A stretch of DNA of 64,000 nucleotides from Carpediemonas membranifera (Eukaryota; Fornicata). Each line of letters begins with the position of its first letter. Position 1 is the first letter of the stretch. Where the stretch lies: positions 1,302,001 through 1,366,000 of the forward strand of contig JAHDYR010000012.1 of NCBI GenBank assembly GCA_019828565.1, given 5' to 3'. The notes under the pieces were generated by a model. That model worked only from the letters and a program-made list of their open reading frames with translations, was not told where the DNA came from and made no database searches. Made by a program: the position numbers and the translations under genes. Positions 28,726 to 39,323 of this stretch are shown piece by piece.

Positions 28726-31363
28726 TCTATCCGACCAGTCGACCAAGAGTCAAGCCGAACTGATCAAGAGGTTCTCCGATCTATTCCAAGACCGGGACGA
28801 ACCTAGCAGGCTAGAGCCGTACGACCTCGTTCTGAAGGACGATCGGGTCGTGAACGCCAGACCTTACTATGTACCCCCAGCGAAGATACACGTCGTGAGA
28901 GAGCACATCGACACGCTGCTAGCCAAGAAATATATCGAGGCCTGCCAGTCACAATACGCTTCCCCAGCTATGACTGTGCCTAAGAAGGGAGGCAAGTCGC
29001 GTTTCGTAGTCGATTTCCGCCGTATTAACGAGCTTACTGAGCCGTTCGACTACCCCATCCCTCGTATCGACGAGGTGCTGTCACAGCTCGCAGGACAGAA
29101 GATCTTCGCGACTCTAGACCTGTCGTCCGGGTACCACCAGATCCCTTTGACAGAACGATCAAGACCCCTGACTGCATTTACCACCGTACTAGGGCAGTAT
29201 CAATACCGACGGATGCCTTTCGGGCTGCGCAACGCAGGAGCTCACTTCCAGAAGGCCATGGAGCGCGCCTTCGCCGGGCTCGTGGGCAGCTCATGTTACA
29301 TTTACATCGACGATATTATTGTCTTCGGCAGCGACGAGGCCGAATATCTCGCGAACCTCGAAAGAGTCCTGGACCGTGCGCGTAAGGTCAAGCTCCAGCT
29401 CAATCGCGAGAAATGCCAATTCGGCAGGCAGGAGGTCGAGTTCTTAGGTTGGGTTGTCAATGATGGGCAGGTGAGAATCGCACCCAGCCGTGTAGACGAC
29501 ATCGCAAATCTCCAGATGCCGACATCCATCAAGGGCATGCAGGGCCTAGTAGGATTCCTCAACTATTTCCGGGATCACATCCCCCATTTTGCGGAAATCG
29601 GACACCCGTTAATCAAAGCTATGTCCGGTCACACAAGTCTCGGCCTGACCGCCCAGCAGGAGGCCCTCGATAAGCTCAAGCAGAGCCTTACCTCCGCTGA
29701 CGCCCTAGCAATTTTCGACGCCACGAAGGAGCATTCTATAATGACCGACGCCTCGGGAGTGGGGTACGGCGCAGTCCTATTGCAAGAGGGCAAGCCTGTC
29801 TGTTACATGTCGAAGGCCTTCAACGCCACACAGTCTCGTTGGTCAACGATTGAGAAGGAGGCGTACGCCATTGTGGCGGCCTTGCAGCGCTGGCGCAAGT
29901 TCCTTGCCTGGGGACCTTTCTCCATACTCACTGACCACCGAAACCTTACCTTCATGTACCGTAGCATCAACCCGAAAGTCAGGAGGTGGGCCGATGCCAT
30001 TTCCGACTTGGACTTTGAGATTAAGCACGTCGCCGGCCTGGACAATGGAGCCGCAGATGGTCTGTCCCGTGTGTTTACTATGTTCACTCGCAAAGCTACG
30101 ACCGATGAGATTGAAGAAGCACACACCACCGCCGGCGCCCATCTATCTCGACGACTAACGACCGAGAAGCTTAGAGCCGAAGGGTTGTCGGTGTCGAGAG
30201 CCGCAGTCGACCAGGTGATTGCAGCTTGCCCGGTGTGCCAAGTCCTCGAGAGACCCCACGTCGATACACCGGATGGTCTGCATACCGCCGTTGATGAACC
30301 GTTTAAGCGAGTAGCCATCGACACCTTAGGTCCGTTCCCCAAGTCGCAGGGGTTCACGCACATCTCCGTCATCATAGATATGTGTAGTAGGTGGACCGAG
30401 TTGGTTCCAGTTACAGGTACGACTGCGCAAGCCGCAGTTACGGCGTTCGTTAATAACTGGGTCTTACGCTATGGCTGCCCCGAGGTCTTACAGACTGACG
30501 GCGGGCCCGAGTTTAACAATCAGCTCATGAAGTCCCTGGCCGACGAGATGGGTTTCCACACCCATGTTACGACTCCACATCACCCGCAATCTAATGGCAT
30601 CGTCGAACGGGCCAACAGTGGAGTTCTCAAAATCTTGAAGGCCAGAAAGTTCCATTTCCGGGACGCGGACTGGGTCAAGCACTTACCTGTCGCACAATTT
30701 ATCGTCAATTCGACGCCCAGGATACCCACTCACCTCTCACCATCCGAGATCATACTAGGTGTCAACATCAGGATCCCGAACGAGATCATCATCTGCACCC
30801 ACTCGACTAGCGCCAGAATACAGGACAGACGCGCGGCGGCTGGCCAAGCCATCCAGCTAGCGAAGGCTAGAATTCAGGCAATGAGAGAGGACGCTCTCGC
30901 AAACGCCGCATCGTCACGTCAGGAGTTACTGTGCCGGTTCGTGTTGGTCAAGTACCCAGCCAGACCTCCCAACAAGCTGATGCCAGGATGGCGAGGGCCC
31001 ATGCGACGGGTCAGTGCGGTTAAGCAAGATGGCGTGACGGTCGCCTATGAAGTTCAGGACCTCAACCAGGGAAGCCAAGGCAAGATATTGAAGGTCGACG
31101 CCTCGCGCGTACGCAGATTTAACCCTGGCAATCTATCCGAGCGAGAGATCAAGGACTTGGCCACCACGGCGAACGATGAGTGGGAAGTGGACCGTATTTC
31201 CAAATCGCGAGGGAACGGAACACGAACCAAACGCGAATACCGCGTTCACTGGTCTGGTTTCGAGGACGAGGAGGCGACATGGCAGGATTGGGACTCCGTC
31301 AAGGACCTGGAAGCATTAGATATATATTTGAAGTCTGACCAAGCCAAACTGGACGGTCTATAA
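28667..31363 (+). CDS. pol of LTR element 2 (RT, RNase H, integrase, chromodomain)
   Basis: The frame is open from about 28667 and uninterrupted to 31363. RT blocks: FVVDFRRIN, FATLDLSSGYHQI, RMPFGLRNA, YIDDIIVF. RNase H: IMTDASGVGYG, TDHRNLTF, DNGAADGLSR. Integrase: AACPVCQ, VAIDTLGPF, QTDGGPEFN, PHHPQSNGIVER. C-terminal chromodomain: WEVDRISKS ... YRVHWSGFEDEEATW, with the aromatic and acidic residues expected for binding methylated histone tails. Intact enzyme motifs suggest a recently active element. Confidence 0.93.
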   Translation, partial: EYSDEVQVPEAFKHNAAIFSLSDQSTKSQAELIKRFSDLFQDRDEPSRLEPYDLVLKDDRVVNARPYYVPPAKIHVVREHIDTLLAKKYIEACQSQYASPAMTVPKKGGKSRFVVDFRRINELTEPFDYPIPRIDEVLSQLAGQKIFATLDLSSGYHQIPLTERSRPLTAFTTVLGQYQYRRMPFGLRNAGAHFQKAMERAFAGLVGSSCYIYIDDIIVFGSDEAEYLANLERVLDRARKVKLQLNREKCQFGRQEVEFLGWVVNDGQVRIAPSRVDDIANLQMPTSIKGMQGLVGFLNYFRDHIPHFAEIGHPLIKAMSGHTSLGLTAQQEALDKLKQSLTSADALAIFDATKEHSIMTDASGVGYGAVLLQEGKPVCYMSKAFNATQSRWSTIEKEAYAIVAALQRWRKFLAWGPFSILTDHRNLTFMYRSINPKVRRWADAISDLDFEIKHVAGLDNGAADGLSRVFTMFTRKATTDEIEEAHTTAGAHLSRRLTTEKLRAEGLSVSRAAVDQVIAACPVCQVLERPHVDTPDGLHTAVDEPFKRVAIDTLGPFPKSQGFTHISVIIDMCSRWTELVPVTGTTAQAAVTAFVNNWVLRYGCPEVLQTDGGPEFNNQLMKSLADEMGFHTHVTTPHHPQSNGIVERANSGVLKILKARKFHFRDADWVKHLPVAQFIVNSTPRIPTHLSPSEIILGVNIRIPNEIIICTHSTSARIQDRRAAAGQAIQLAKARIQAMREDALANAASSRQELLCRFVLVKYPARPPNKLMPGWRGPMRRVSAVKQDGVTVAYEVQDLNQGSQGKILKVDASRVRRFNPGNLSEREIKDLATTANDEWEVDRISKSRGNGTRTKREYRVHWSGFEDEEATWQDWDSVKDLEALDIYLKSDQAKLDGL

Positions 31364-31405
31364 ATCTTCACCACATCTAATCGCTCCAGCGTCAAGTCAT
31401 CAGAT

Positions 31406-32486
31406 TTATTCGTCGTCCGACTCCTCGGTATCGGTCAGCTCGACCAACCAAGACGCGTCAGCGTGGCGCTCAAGATCGTGCTCAGCAAGATAGTCGCGCA
31501 CACAACGGACGAGACAGAGATCGGCGTTCAGCCAGACGATGCTGAGGCCAGAGTAACCCTCATACTGGAGTATGAGAGCGAAGGTCCCAGGTCCACGAGT
31601 CGTTTTGAGGAATTCATGACGGACAACACACGTCACGGTGTAGTAACGGTCCGGGTCCGAGACCTGAATAGGCTCCCAGTGGACCTCGTCACCGATCGCA
31701 GGCAGGTGACCCTCGCGACACAGCTCGTCGACCAGGGTCGCCCAGAAGGCGCTGGGAGCTGAGATGCAGCGGCTGATCCCGAAGAGTGCCACTCGGAAGT
31801 AATCGGGCGAGAGGACGAGGATCAGCAGGCGGTTGAGGTATCCGCGAGCCGTGGTATCCGACGTGACACCGGCAGCAGCGCGAACTGCGGCCACGAGCCC
31901 GGCAGAGTAGCGCCCACTACCGGTCAGGCTGATGTCGCCACTCCGGAGGGCTGCTGAGACGATATCGCCATCAGTGAGCGTCGGGCACAGCTTGATCTTG
32001 AGGTGGGTCACCACCCCAGCGAGAGCGAACTGGCAGTAAGCCACGAGGTTAAGAATCTGGCGAGACTTCTTAACATCGGTGACTACCGCGGCGTCGTGGA
32101 GGCGACCCTGCTCAATGGCGTCGAAGATACGCTGAAGAGGCATTTCAATCGAGTTGCTGTAGCCATTCAGGCGCCGGGAGACCTCAGCTCTGATGTCGCG
32201 GGGAAGATTCATAGATGCCGTCACGGGTCGAGTAACACGCTCTGCGGCTTGTACACGGTGCCTGGATGAGTGGTTGATTGATATTTGTTACTTACAGGTT
32301 ACCGGAGGCCAAGCGCTTGCGCTGAGTACGTGTTTGAGCACGAAGAGAACGACAGACGGCGGAATGAGCGGAAACAAGAGGCTTAGTGAGTTCCTCGTCA
32401 CCAATTTCGGCGATTTTAGCGCGAATAGTATCCAGAATTGCTTCTACGGCGGCGTTGTCCGACATCAACTGAGTTGACGGCGACAT
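31406..32486 (-). CDS. Antisense accessory gene within LTR element 2 (348 aa, one 34-nt intron)
   Basis: Minus-strand gene in two exons, complement(31406..32261) and complement(32296..32486). The proposed intron 32262-32295 begins GTAAGT and ends CCAG; splicing joins an exon ending in phase 2 to one that completes the codon, giving 348 codons from MSPSTQLMSD to an acidic end (TDTEESDDE). There is no known domain; a block SGDISLTGSGR and an LxLSPDYFRVALF segment resemble protein B (2302-2904). It lies convergent with pol (43 bp between stops), before the 3' LTR, where env-like or acquired genes sit in other retroelements. Not env-like: no signal peptide or TM segment. Confidence 0.65.
32262..32295 (-). 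other. Predicted 34-nt intron of the antisense gene
   Basis: GTAAGT at the 5' side and CATCCAG at the 3' side on the minus strand; removal keeps the two open frames in phase. Confidence 0.6.
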
Positions 32487-32552
32487 ATTCTGCACTTTTG
32501 GAACAATCGGTTTCAGGACGAAACCTAGAGCAGTAATAGGACGCCAAATCAA

Positions 32553-33223
32553 GCTAATTCATCTATTTACTAAGCGCTGTAGCCTATTAGCTCCATCGGA
32601 AGCCGATTGATGTTGTTAATGAAGTACGAGCGCGCCAGGAAAAATGAAAGGCCCAAAACTCGCCAACGAAGGCCTTTTGGAACCTCTTAATGCCTTTTTC
32701 GGCGTCTGCGTAAGTTTCAGCGCAAATGGTACAGTACTTCTTCTTATTCTTCTAGACGCCGAGATCAACCCTCGAATTACTTAGAAGCATGCGTAACACG
32801 TAATATTTTTCGAGACACGGCCATATGAGGCCGTGGAGGGGCAGGGATAAGCCTCTATGAATACGGGCGAACCCTAGCCGTCCGTTTGACTGTCATTGAC
32901 GTCGGTAAGTTCGGACCCTATATGCGGTTCATGAGGGCGGCGAAGCCCTGGTAAGACCATCTTAACACGTAACATAGCAATTGCTTACACAGTGGATCCA
33001 CGTTATCATATACAGCTGTCGGGTTTTATTCCCATGTCACCGTTGGTGATACCATAATTCCGTATCGGAAGACCGCGGGTCGGGCGTTGCCCACTCCACT
33101 GCCAATGGAGTAGACCGTTGCATAGCTTGGGTGGCACCAAACTATAACACGGATGACCCTAGGCCAACCTAACCCCCGTAACTCGTTGAGTGTCATGCCT
33201 ATTACCCAGGCATGGAGGGGCAG
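32553..33223. other. Non-coding 3' region of LTR element 2
   Basis: About 670 bp without a supportable gene between the antisense gene and the 3' LTR. Ends in a purine-rich tract (33210-33223). Confidence 0.5.
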
Positions 33224-33334
33224 TGTGGTGGTCATAGACCACACTAATCATTTATACAGTTTAAGCCATTTATTGGCACAAGGGTTTTCTCTTCTTCTTT
33301 CTATAATAAAAGCATTCTCCGCATTAGCGAGGCA
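33224..33334 (+). repeat. 3' LTR of element 2 (111 bp)
   Basis: Matches 27285-27395 from TGTGGTGGTC to AGCGAGGCA. Confidence 0.9.
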
Positions 33335-35157
33335 CAGGCGAGGACTCATTGCGGGGACTGGACCCGGCGGTGGGGGTGTCGCGCGCCTGATGATGGGATG
33401 GATGTTGTAGCGATGAGAGGAGAGAGAGGATTTATAGGGTTTGACCCGGGACACAAAATTGGATAAAACTAATCGACCCGAAGGTCTACAGATGTGCTGG
33501 GAAGCAGACATGGGGGAAAGAGCGGTAAGAATCCGCGAATCTGCCCGGGACCCCGACCGCCCCTCACCCCTAGCGGACTTCGACTGGTGAAGAGCGGACC
33601 CCAAATCTGTCATCGGGAAGCTGAATAAGTGGGCGGACGACGTACTAAAACTGGCCCACAGCGACCTCCACGAACCCAGACCCAGAGCAATAGCCGGGGG
33701 ATAGAAGATGAAAGCACGTGACATCGCTACCAAAGGCAGCCGAACAGCCAAGGCGGCCGCTGAAGTGCTGGCAGCGGAAGCTATGCAGACGATGGCAGGC
33801 GGGAAACCACCTAAGAAGCCGAAAATTGTCAGGGGGAAAATAATGCTCTGGAGGGAACTGAAGAGGGTGGTCGCGACAGCCTCCAACACACTCCCCTCCG
33901 CAAGCAACAGCCACACCACCCGAGGAGCCGCGCTCATGATAAGCAGGAGGTACCCCGGGCAAGAGATGCTCTGCGACTGCATTCAAAGAGTATGTCCGAT
34001 ATGCACACTCGCAGCCGAGCGTGATCTGATCAACTATCTCCAATTCTACCCTCCCCAGGCGCAGGCGCTCGCGGTAATAACCCGGTGGCTGGAAGACCAA
34101 CCACTAGGAACACAAAGCCATATCATAGCAGAGTGCCAGGGTGTCGACCGCCCAAGCGGGTAGAAGGAATGCTGGGAAGCCGCAGCAACACACACCATGG
34201 CAAGCAGCCTGCGGCACGGGGCGGAGCACTCCTGGAACCGGCGAGGGGTGTTCCCCCCCACATGTTCCGGTAGCGCCAGGTCGAGGGAAAGGCTGCGAAG
34301 GACCACCAAGGGATATTCGCACACAACGAGCACGAAGTAGGGAAGGCCCGGCAAACCGCTGGGCCAGTAGGGCGCAAGCAACCGTACATGCGGTCCGGCG
34401 CATCCCTCCGGCGCACAAGGGGATACCCCCGCCCCACACGGTGGGGACGCACCAGGAGGATGATGCATGGCAGACTGGCGGAGTCACTGGATAACGCAAG
34501 AAGCTACCCACTCCGTTGGTCACCTACCGAAAAGGTAGGGCCATCCCGACTTGGCCCGGCGCCTAGTCAGGGATACTGGAAGACGTGGCAACCGCCCCTG
34601 GGAGTTCCCCCCGAGAATGGGAACCTGTAGTGAAATCGGACAGCGCTAGATGAGCCCGAACGCAGCCGGCAAGTCCGTGGAAGTCTACCTACGCGGCGTC
34701 GGTGGGTTCCTAACCCGGCCCAGCTGGTACGGCGAACTCTAGACCCGACCCCGCCCTGGCGGGTGCCTGAAACATGGCGAGCGGGTCGAGGAAACCCCAG
34801 GACCTCCCTAGGGGACCCGGGGGAGAGGGGAAGCGTGCGGAAGGTCCCTGACAGCAGCGTGCAGGGCAAGGCTTTGTAGGTGCCAGGCAAACCGGGGCCC
34901 CAAAGGCCCCCATGAGTAAGACCTGGGTTAGCCTAACTTTGGCGGTATTAATCTGGCCATGTATAGGACCCCCCTAGCGTACCAGCTAGACCTTGACGGC
35001 TGGTGTTCACGCCCTCTTAGGAAGTGTTAGGTGTGCTCGGGAGAGGTACCAACACGCTCAGGCGTTCCTCGAAAGGGTGACACAAACTGTGAAATTCAGC
35101 TTACACAGCAGAACGGGTAGCAGGACGTTAAATTTCTTTCTTTCTTTCTTTCTTTCT
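33335..35157 (+). mobile_element. 3' part of the split non-LTR element, with CCHC end and (TTTC)n tail
   Basis: Continues the RT remnant of 26751-27284 after LTR element 2. An open segment at 33708-34163 ends with CPICTLAAERD ... SHIIAEC, the C-terminal C-x2-C...H-x4-C finger common in non-LTR proteins. A ~1 kb 3' UTR follows, including the hairpin motif on the minus strand (34228-34281), then TAAATTTC and about five TTTC repeats (to 35157), as in the nested element. ACAG occurs at both ends (26747-26750 and just after the tail) and may be a 4-bp target duplication. Confidence 0.7.
34228..34281 (-). other. Structured hairpin in 3' UTR of the split non-LTR element (antisense)
   Basis: On the minus strand CCTGGCGCTACCGGAACATG... 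pairs GGAAC with GTTCC and GGGG with CCCC. The GGAAC/GTTCC pair differs from GGGAC/GTCCC and GGGAT/ATCCC elsewhere on both sides of the stem. Confidence 0.5.
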
Positions 35158-35711
35158 ACAGCCGGCACATCCCCTAGATCGTTAGTGCCTGCGTAGCCCT
35201 CATGATTAAGCCAATCTCTCGGTGATACCGTTCCAACTCAGTGCGCTGGGTCGGGTCCATTTTCGAGAATGGTGGCCTCCTGAAATCATGAGTTGGGATG
35301 CTCTGGGCTAATGTCTGGCTGAATCGCCAGAGCTCATAGAGAATTATATGCACAGGCGTCCACTTGACGTGCTATTTTTTGTAGGTTGGGTCAGTGAGAG
35401 TCAAAGAAGAAGTATCCAGGATTATGCCATCAAATCAAAGAAGCATTTGGGCACAAATCGCCTGTGTTATAGCAGCCGGCTGCGCCTACTACAACCTCCT
35501 CTCCTTGTCCCAATCCAGGTGACCCTGATATTTATGTATTCAAGCACACATGACTGCCGCGAGACGGACCGAAAAATTGGAGAAGCATTCAAACGGAGCA
35601 AGCCCTAATACAGCGTTGATAGTACACCCTTACTGGCTCGGCTGATGATGTTGGCTCAGACGGCATGCGTTGACTGGACAAGAAAAACGCATAAAATGCT
35701 CACCCACGACG
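35158..35711. other. Intergenic region upstream of the cyclase gene
   Basis: No gene, tRNA or repeat recognised; probably the cyclase promoter region plus unannotated spacer. Confidence 0.4.
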
Positions 35712-38700
35712 ATGGAGACCGAAATCTCCATTGGAAGCTTAGGTGAACTTAGTAACTCGCTGAAAGAGGCGTACTATAGGAATTCAAAGGTTTCTCGTGT
35801 GAAACTCCGCATAGAAGACGATGATCTTCGACGGGTGTACAATAACCGGCGAATCACGGCAAGTAAGATTCGAGCAGCATATATTACTTCGATGCATGTT
35901 TTTTGTACCACTTTTGCTTACTCAGCCTCATTATTGACGTGTTTCTCCAGGTTATAGTGGAGCTCCTCGCCCCCGAACGGACGGGCACGTCTGCGAGGTT
36001 CGAGGGACTACATCTGGCTCTTATGCTCGCAGTCCCCGTCATGAACATGAGCATCTTCATCGGAGGTGTGTACTTCTTTTTCTTTCGGCGGCACTCGATG
36101 ATTGTGATCCTCTCGAGTCTCATGCTGCTCCTTGTCCGAAATATCTCAGCAATTTTCCTCTTCTCCGAGTTTACTGCGGTCTCTATGATCTGCACGACCC
36201 TCATCTTGTGCGTGGCGGTCCAGCTGCATTACCGGACGACAGCAGCCATCATTGCCGTCATGTTCGCCGCGCAGGTCACCAACGCAGCCGAAGCCATACT
36301 CTCTGGCACAGCTGGGACCAGCGACACAGTCCCCTACTTGGCCTGCTCCGTCTGCTTCTACTCCACCGTGCTCTTCATCGCCTTTCTGAGCGAGGTGTTC
36401 ACCAAGCGTGCGTCTGTCAGGAACGGCATCGATGAGGGGCTCGCACGAGTCACTGCGAACATCCTGAAGGCGACAATACCGTTTAACGTAGGCCGCAAGC
36501 TCCTGGCAACGGGCAAGTACAGCGAGGTGCTGGACGACTCCACCGTGGCCTTCATGCACCTCCGGATAGAGGACACACGGGTCCATATGAAGAAGGTCAT
36601 AGTCGTGCTGCAGGCTGTGTTCGACATGATGGACCGGCTCTGTCTCGCGGCCGGGTACGAGAAGGTCAAGACGTTTGGATCCACATTCATGGCTTTCGGG
36701 CCGAGCGCACACCAGGCAGGGGCTGCGGCGACCTTCTTGACCAACGCGGCGACATGCCTGCACGCGGTTCAGGATGCCTTGCCCGACGAGTACAAGCCGC
36801 TCGTCTCGTTCCAGGGGGGCGTGGCGCAGGGCCCTGTGGCCACGAACGTCATCGGCCACCGCATGGCCCGCTTCGACCTCTGGGGCGACGTGGTCAACCT
36901 CGCGGCCCGGCTGACGTACAGCGCAGAGACAGGCACTGTCGCGTGCTCGAACCTGTTCGCCCAGACACTGGTCGACCACGTCGACTTCAGCCTGACGTCG
37001 TGCGGCAAGATCCGTCTGAAGGGCAAGGGCGAGCAGGCCGTGTACCGCATCTCGACCTCGCACCCCTCCGTTCCTCCCGAGGTCCTCCGCCGCACTCTGG
37101 CACAGCTGAAGAGCTCGCTGGGTGTGCCCGACGACCAGCTCGACCTCAACACTCTGGACACCGTTGAATTACTCAAACCGCGGTACCGGCAGATCTCAGG
37201 GCAGGCTGACAGCGACTCGTCCTTCCCGACATACACGGACAGTGACACCATTGACAGCGGCGGAAGCTACTTCTCGGACTTCGAGGGCGGCCGCATCTCA
37301 CCACTGGCGAAGTTACGGTCGTCGGACTCGGGCGGGTCCAACACGGCTGTCACCAGCGAGGTCGAGCTCCACTTCCAGGGTGTGTCCGACGCCCAGGACA
37401 CGGACGAGGACCTGGACCTCAGCCCGACAGACGCCGCGGACATGCATATGAGTCTGGAGGGCGCCCCAGCATTGACCGACATGACCGACCTTGAAGTGCA
37501 GGCGGTTGGGTCCGGCAGCATCAACATTGGCGTCAAGACACTCTTCGCCGCCGCCACGTCCGGCAACATCGACCCTGACGACGAGGAGGAGGAGGGTCGC
37601 CCCGACACGCCGCAGCCCCTTACGGACTACCAGGCGGTGTCGGACATCGGCACGGACAGCGACACAGACTTCGACCAGGGGGAGCAGTGGGACCACCTCA
37701 GCGCCGTGTCGGAGGACGCCGAACTGGGCAGGGTGAGGCAGGAGCCGGATCAGACGGAGCTGCTGTTCAAAGACATCACGCGACACAGACTGCTCGGGTG
37801 GTCGTCCTCGGTCACCATCACGCCCGGCCGGCTGATCCAGTGGGTGGTCGGGGGAGTCTCGCCGTACATGCACTCGGACCAGCTGACACAGTTCGTCCGC
37901 ACTGACATCATCAGCCGAGGCACGTCCATCGTCGTCTCCTGCATACTTGTGCTCGTTATCCAGATTGTCGAGGCCCTCGTGGCCCTGGACATCTCATACA
38001 GCGGCCGGGACGTCATTGAGGACATCCCCGGGCTCGGCGACGTCATGGTCCGCGTGCTGCTCGTCACCTTCTCTGCCTCCCAGCTGTGTGTCGTCGTCCT
38101 CATCGCCCACGCCTTCCTCCTCGTCCACCGCGTCCGCTCCTCCCCCGGCGCCGCCCCCACCAGCTCCGATGTCGTCTTCCACGTCACCGTGCTGGCTCTG
38201 AACTTTGCCATGCTCATCGTACCGGCCGTGCTGTGGTCTGTAGCAGGCCACCACGCACCCATACTCATGTTCACAGCAGCAATCACACTCGCATACACGT
38301 CGGGATTGTTCTCCCCAGAGTGCGCGGCCTCCTTCAGCACCATGATCTCGGTATGCATCATGGCGGGCATCCTGTGCCTGGAGGTCATCGGCTATCTCAG
38401 GGCGGGCTTTGTCCCCTTATCCTGCGTCATCGTCAGCATATACACCACGACCGTCTTTGCATTCAACACCATCGTCAACCGCGGGGCAAACTATCGCGTG
38501 TACGTCTACGGCCTCGAGTCCCAGCAGAGGAAGAGTCAGGTCGAGCACCTCATATTCAACGTCTTCCCCCGGCACGTGGCCAAGCGCCTCTTCACTCCAG
38601 AGGACACCGCCGTATCTAGATTCAGATCTAGATCGATGTCGATGCCGTCAGACCGCTCAGTGTCATCTGAGACAGCGCTATACGACCGGTCCGACTGGGC

Positions 38701-39202
38701 GACGATTCTTCAGCTTGACATGTGCTCCTTCACCGAATTCAGCGCCACCCGCACTCCCATGGAGGTCACGGACGTGCTCTCGGACCTCTTCTCCATCTTT
38801 GACCGGTGTGCCTCTGAGCACTCCCTATCCCTCGTCAAGAACATCGGGGACGCCGCAGTTTATGTCGCCGGGCTGCGGGATGCGAACACGGACCACGCCG
38901 TATCCTGCGTGGACGCCGCCATCGGGATGATCCAGGAGTGCGAGAGCTACACGACGGCCAACAACATGCGCATCAAGATCCGCATCGGCATCGGCACTGG
39001 GGCTGTTTACGGCTCTGTGTTTGGCGCCCATCGCTTCAACTACGACATCCTCGGCCCAGCAGCGGACGAGGCGAACACCATGGAGCAGAGCGGGTTGCCG
39101 ATGAGGGTCCACCTCACTGACCGGACGGCAAAGCTCATAGGGACACGGTATAGGCTCCAGAGGGACGCCAACCATAAGGATTGCTTCTTCATAGCAGCGT
39201 AA
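35712..39202 (+). CDS. Class III adenylyl cyclase, two TM blocks and two catalytic domains in inverted order
   Basis: Model join(35712..35836, 35878..39202), 1149 aa, with a ~41-nt intron (GTACAA...GAGCAG) that restores an uninterrupted first membrane helix. Architecture: cytosolic N-terminus, six hydrophobic segments, catalytic domain 1 (about residues 220-420), acidic Ser-rich linker, six more hydrophobic segments, catalytic domain 2 (about 980-1130). Domain 1 lacks both metal Asp residues (FGS instead of GD) but has the adenine-specifying Lys (306), Asp (375) and transition-state Asn (382) and Arg (386): a C2-type half. Domain 2 has metal Asp 989 and 1033 (KNIGDA) but lacks Asn/Arg: C1-type. 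Mammalian enzymes have C1 first. Predicted to make cAMP. Alternative: a 53-nt intron 35898-35950. Confidence 0.85.
35837..35877 (+). other. Predicted 41-nt intron in the cyclase gene
   Basis: GTACAA at the 5' side and GAGCAG at the 3' side. Removal joins an N-terminal cytosolic exon in phase to a hydrophobic helix. Less certain than the introns of BBS2 and PSMB6, because another donor/acceptor pair would also keep the frame. Confidence 0.45.
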
Positions 39203-39323
39203 CCTGCGTTTTTTGATAAATTTTTGGCACACGTGGAGACTATATGAAGTACGTCCCGCAGAGCAGGCCCGTGCCCGCGGAGGGCAACAGGTTCAAGCAC
39301 ATGATATGAGGTTTTCGCAGTTT

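Larger units (their letters stand above)
27285..33334 (+). mobile_element. LTR retrotransposon 2 (Ty3/gypsy chromovirus) with an antisense extra gene
   Basis: Bounded by 111-bp TG...CA LTRs (27285-27395, 33224-33334) that appear identical. Flanks CTGGCG and CAGGCG are an imperfect 6-bp duplication. Contains gag, CCHC knuckles, protease, RT, RNase H, integrase, a canonical chromodomain, an antisense gene (31406-32486) and about 0.7 kb of non-coding sequence before a purine tract (CATGGAGGGGCAG). It splits a non-LTR element. Confidence 0.9.

Noticed and set aside
33248-33982. 244-codon minus-strand open frame overlapping the LTR and non-LTR remnant
   Set aside because: Crosses the 3' LTR boundary and opposes the CCHC-bearing sense frame; no motif.
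35898-35950. Alternative 53-nt intron of the cyclase gene
   Set aside because: Also keeps the frame, but its donor GTTTTT is unlike the GTA-type donors of the other introns and it removes the first hydrophobic helix; kept only as an alternative.
36146-37063. 305-codon open frame antisense to the cyclase gene
   Set aside because: Arises from GC-rich codon bias of the cyclase; composition is His/Arg/Asp-rich without domain content.
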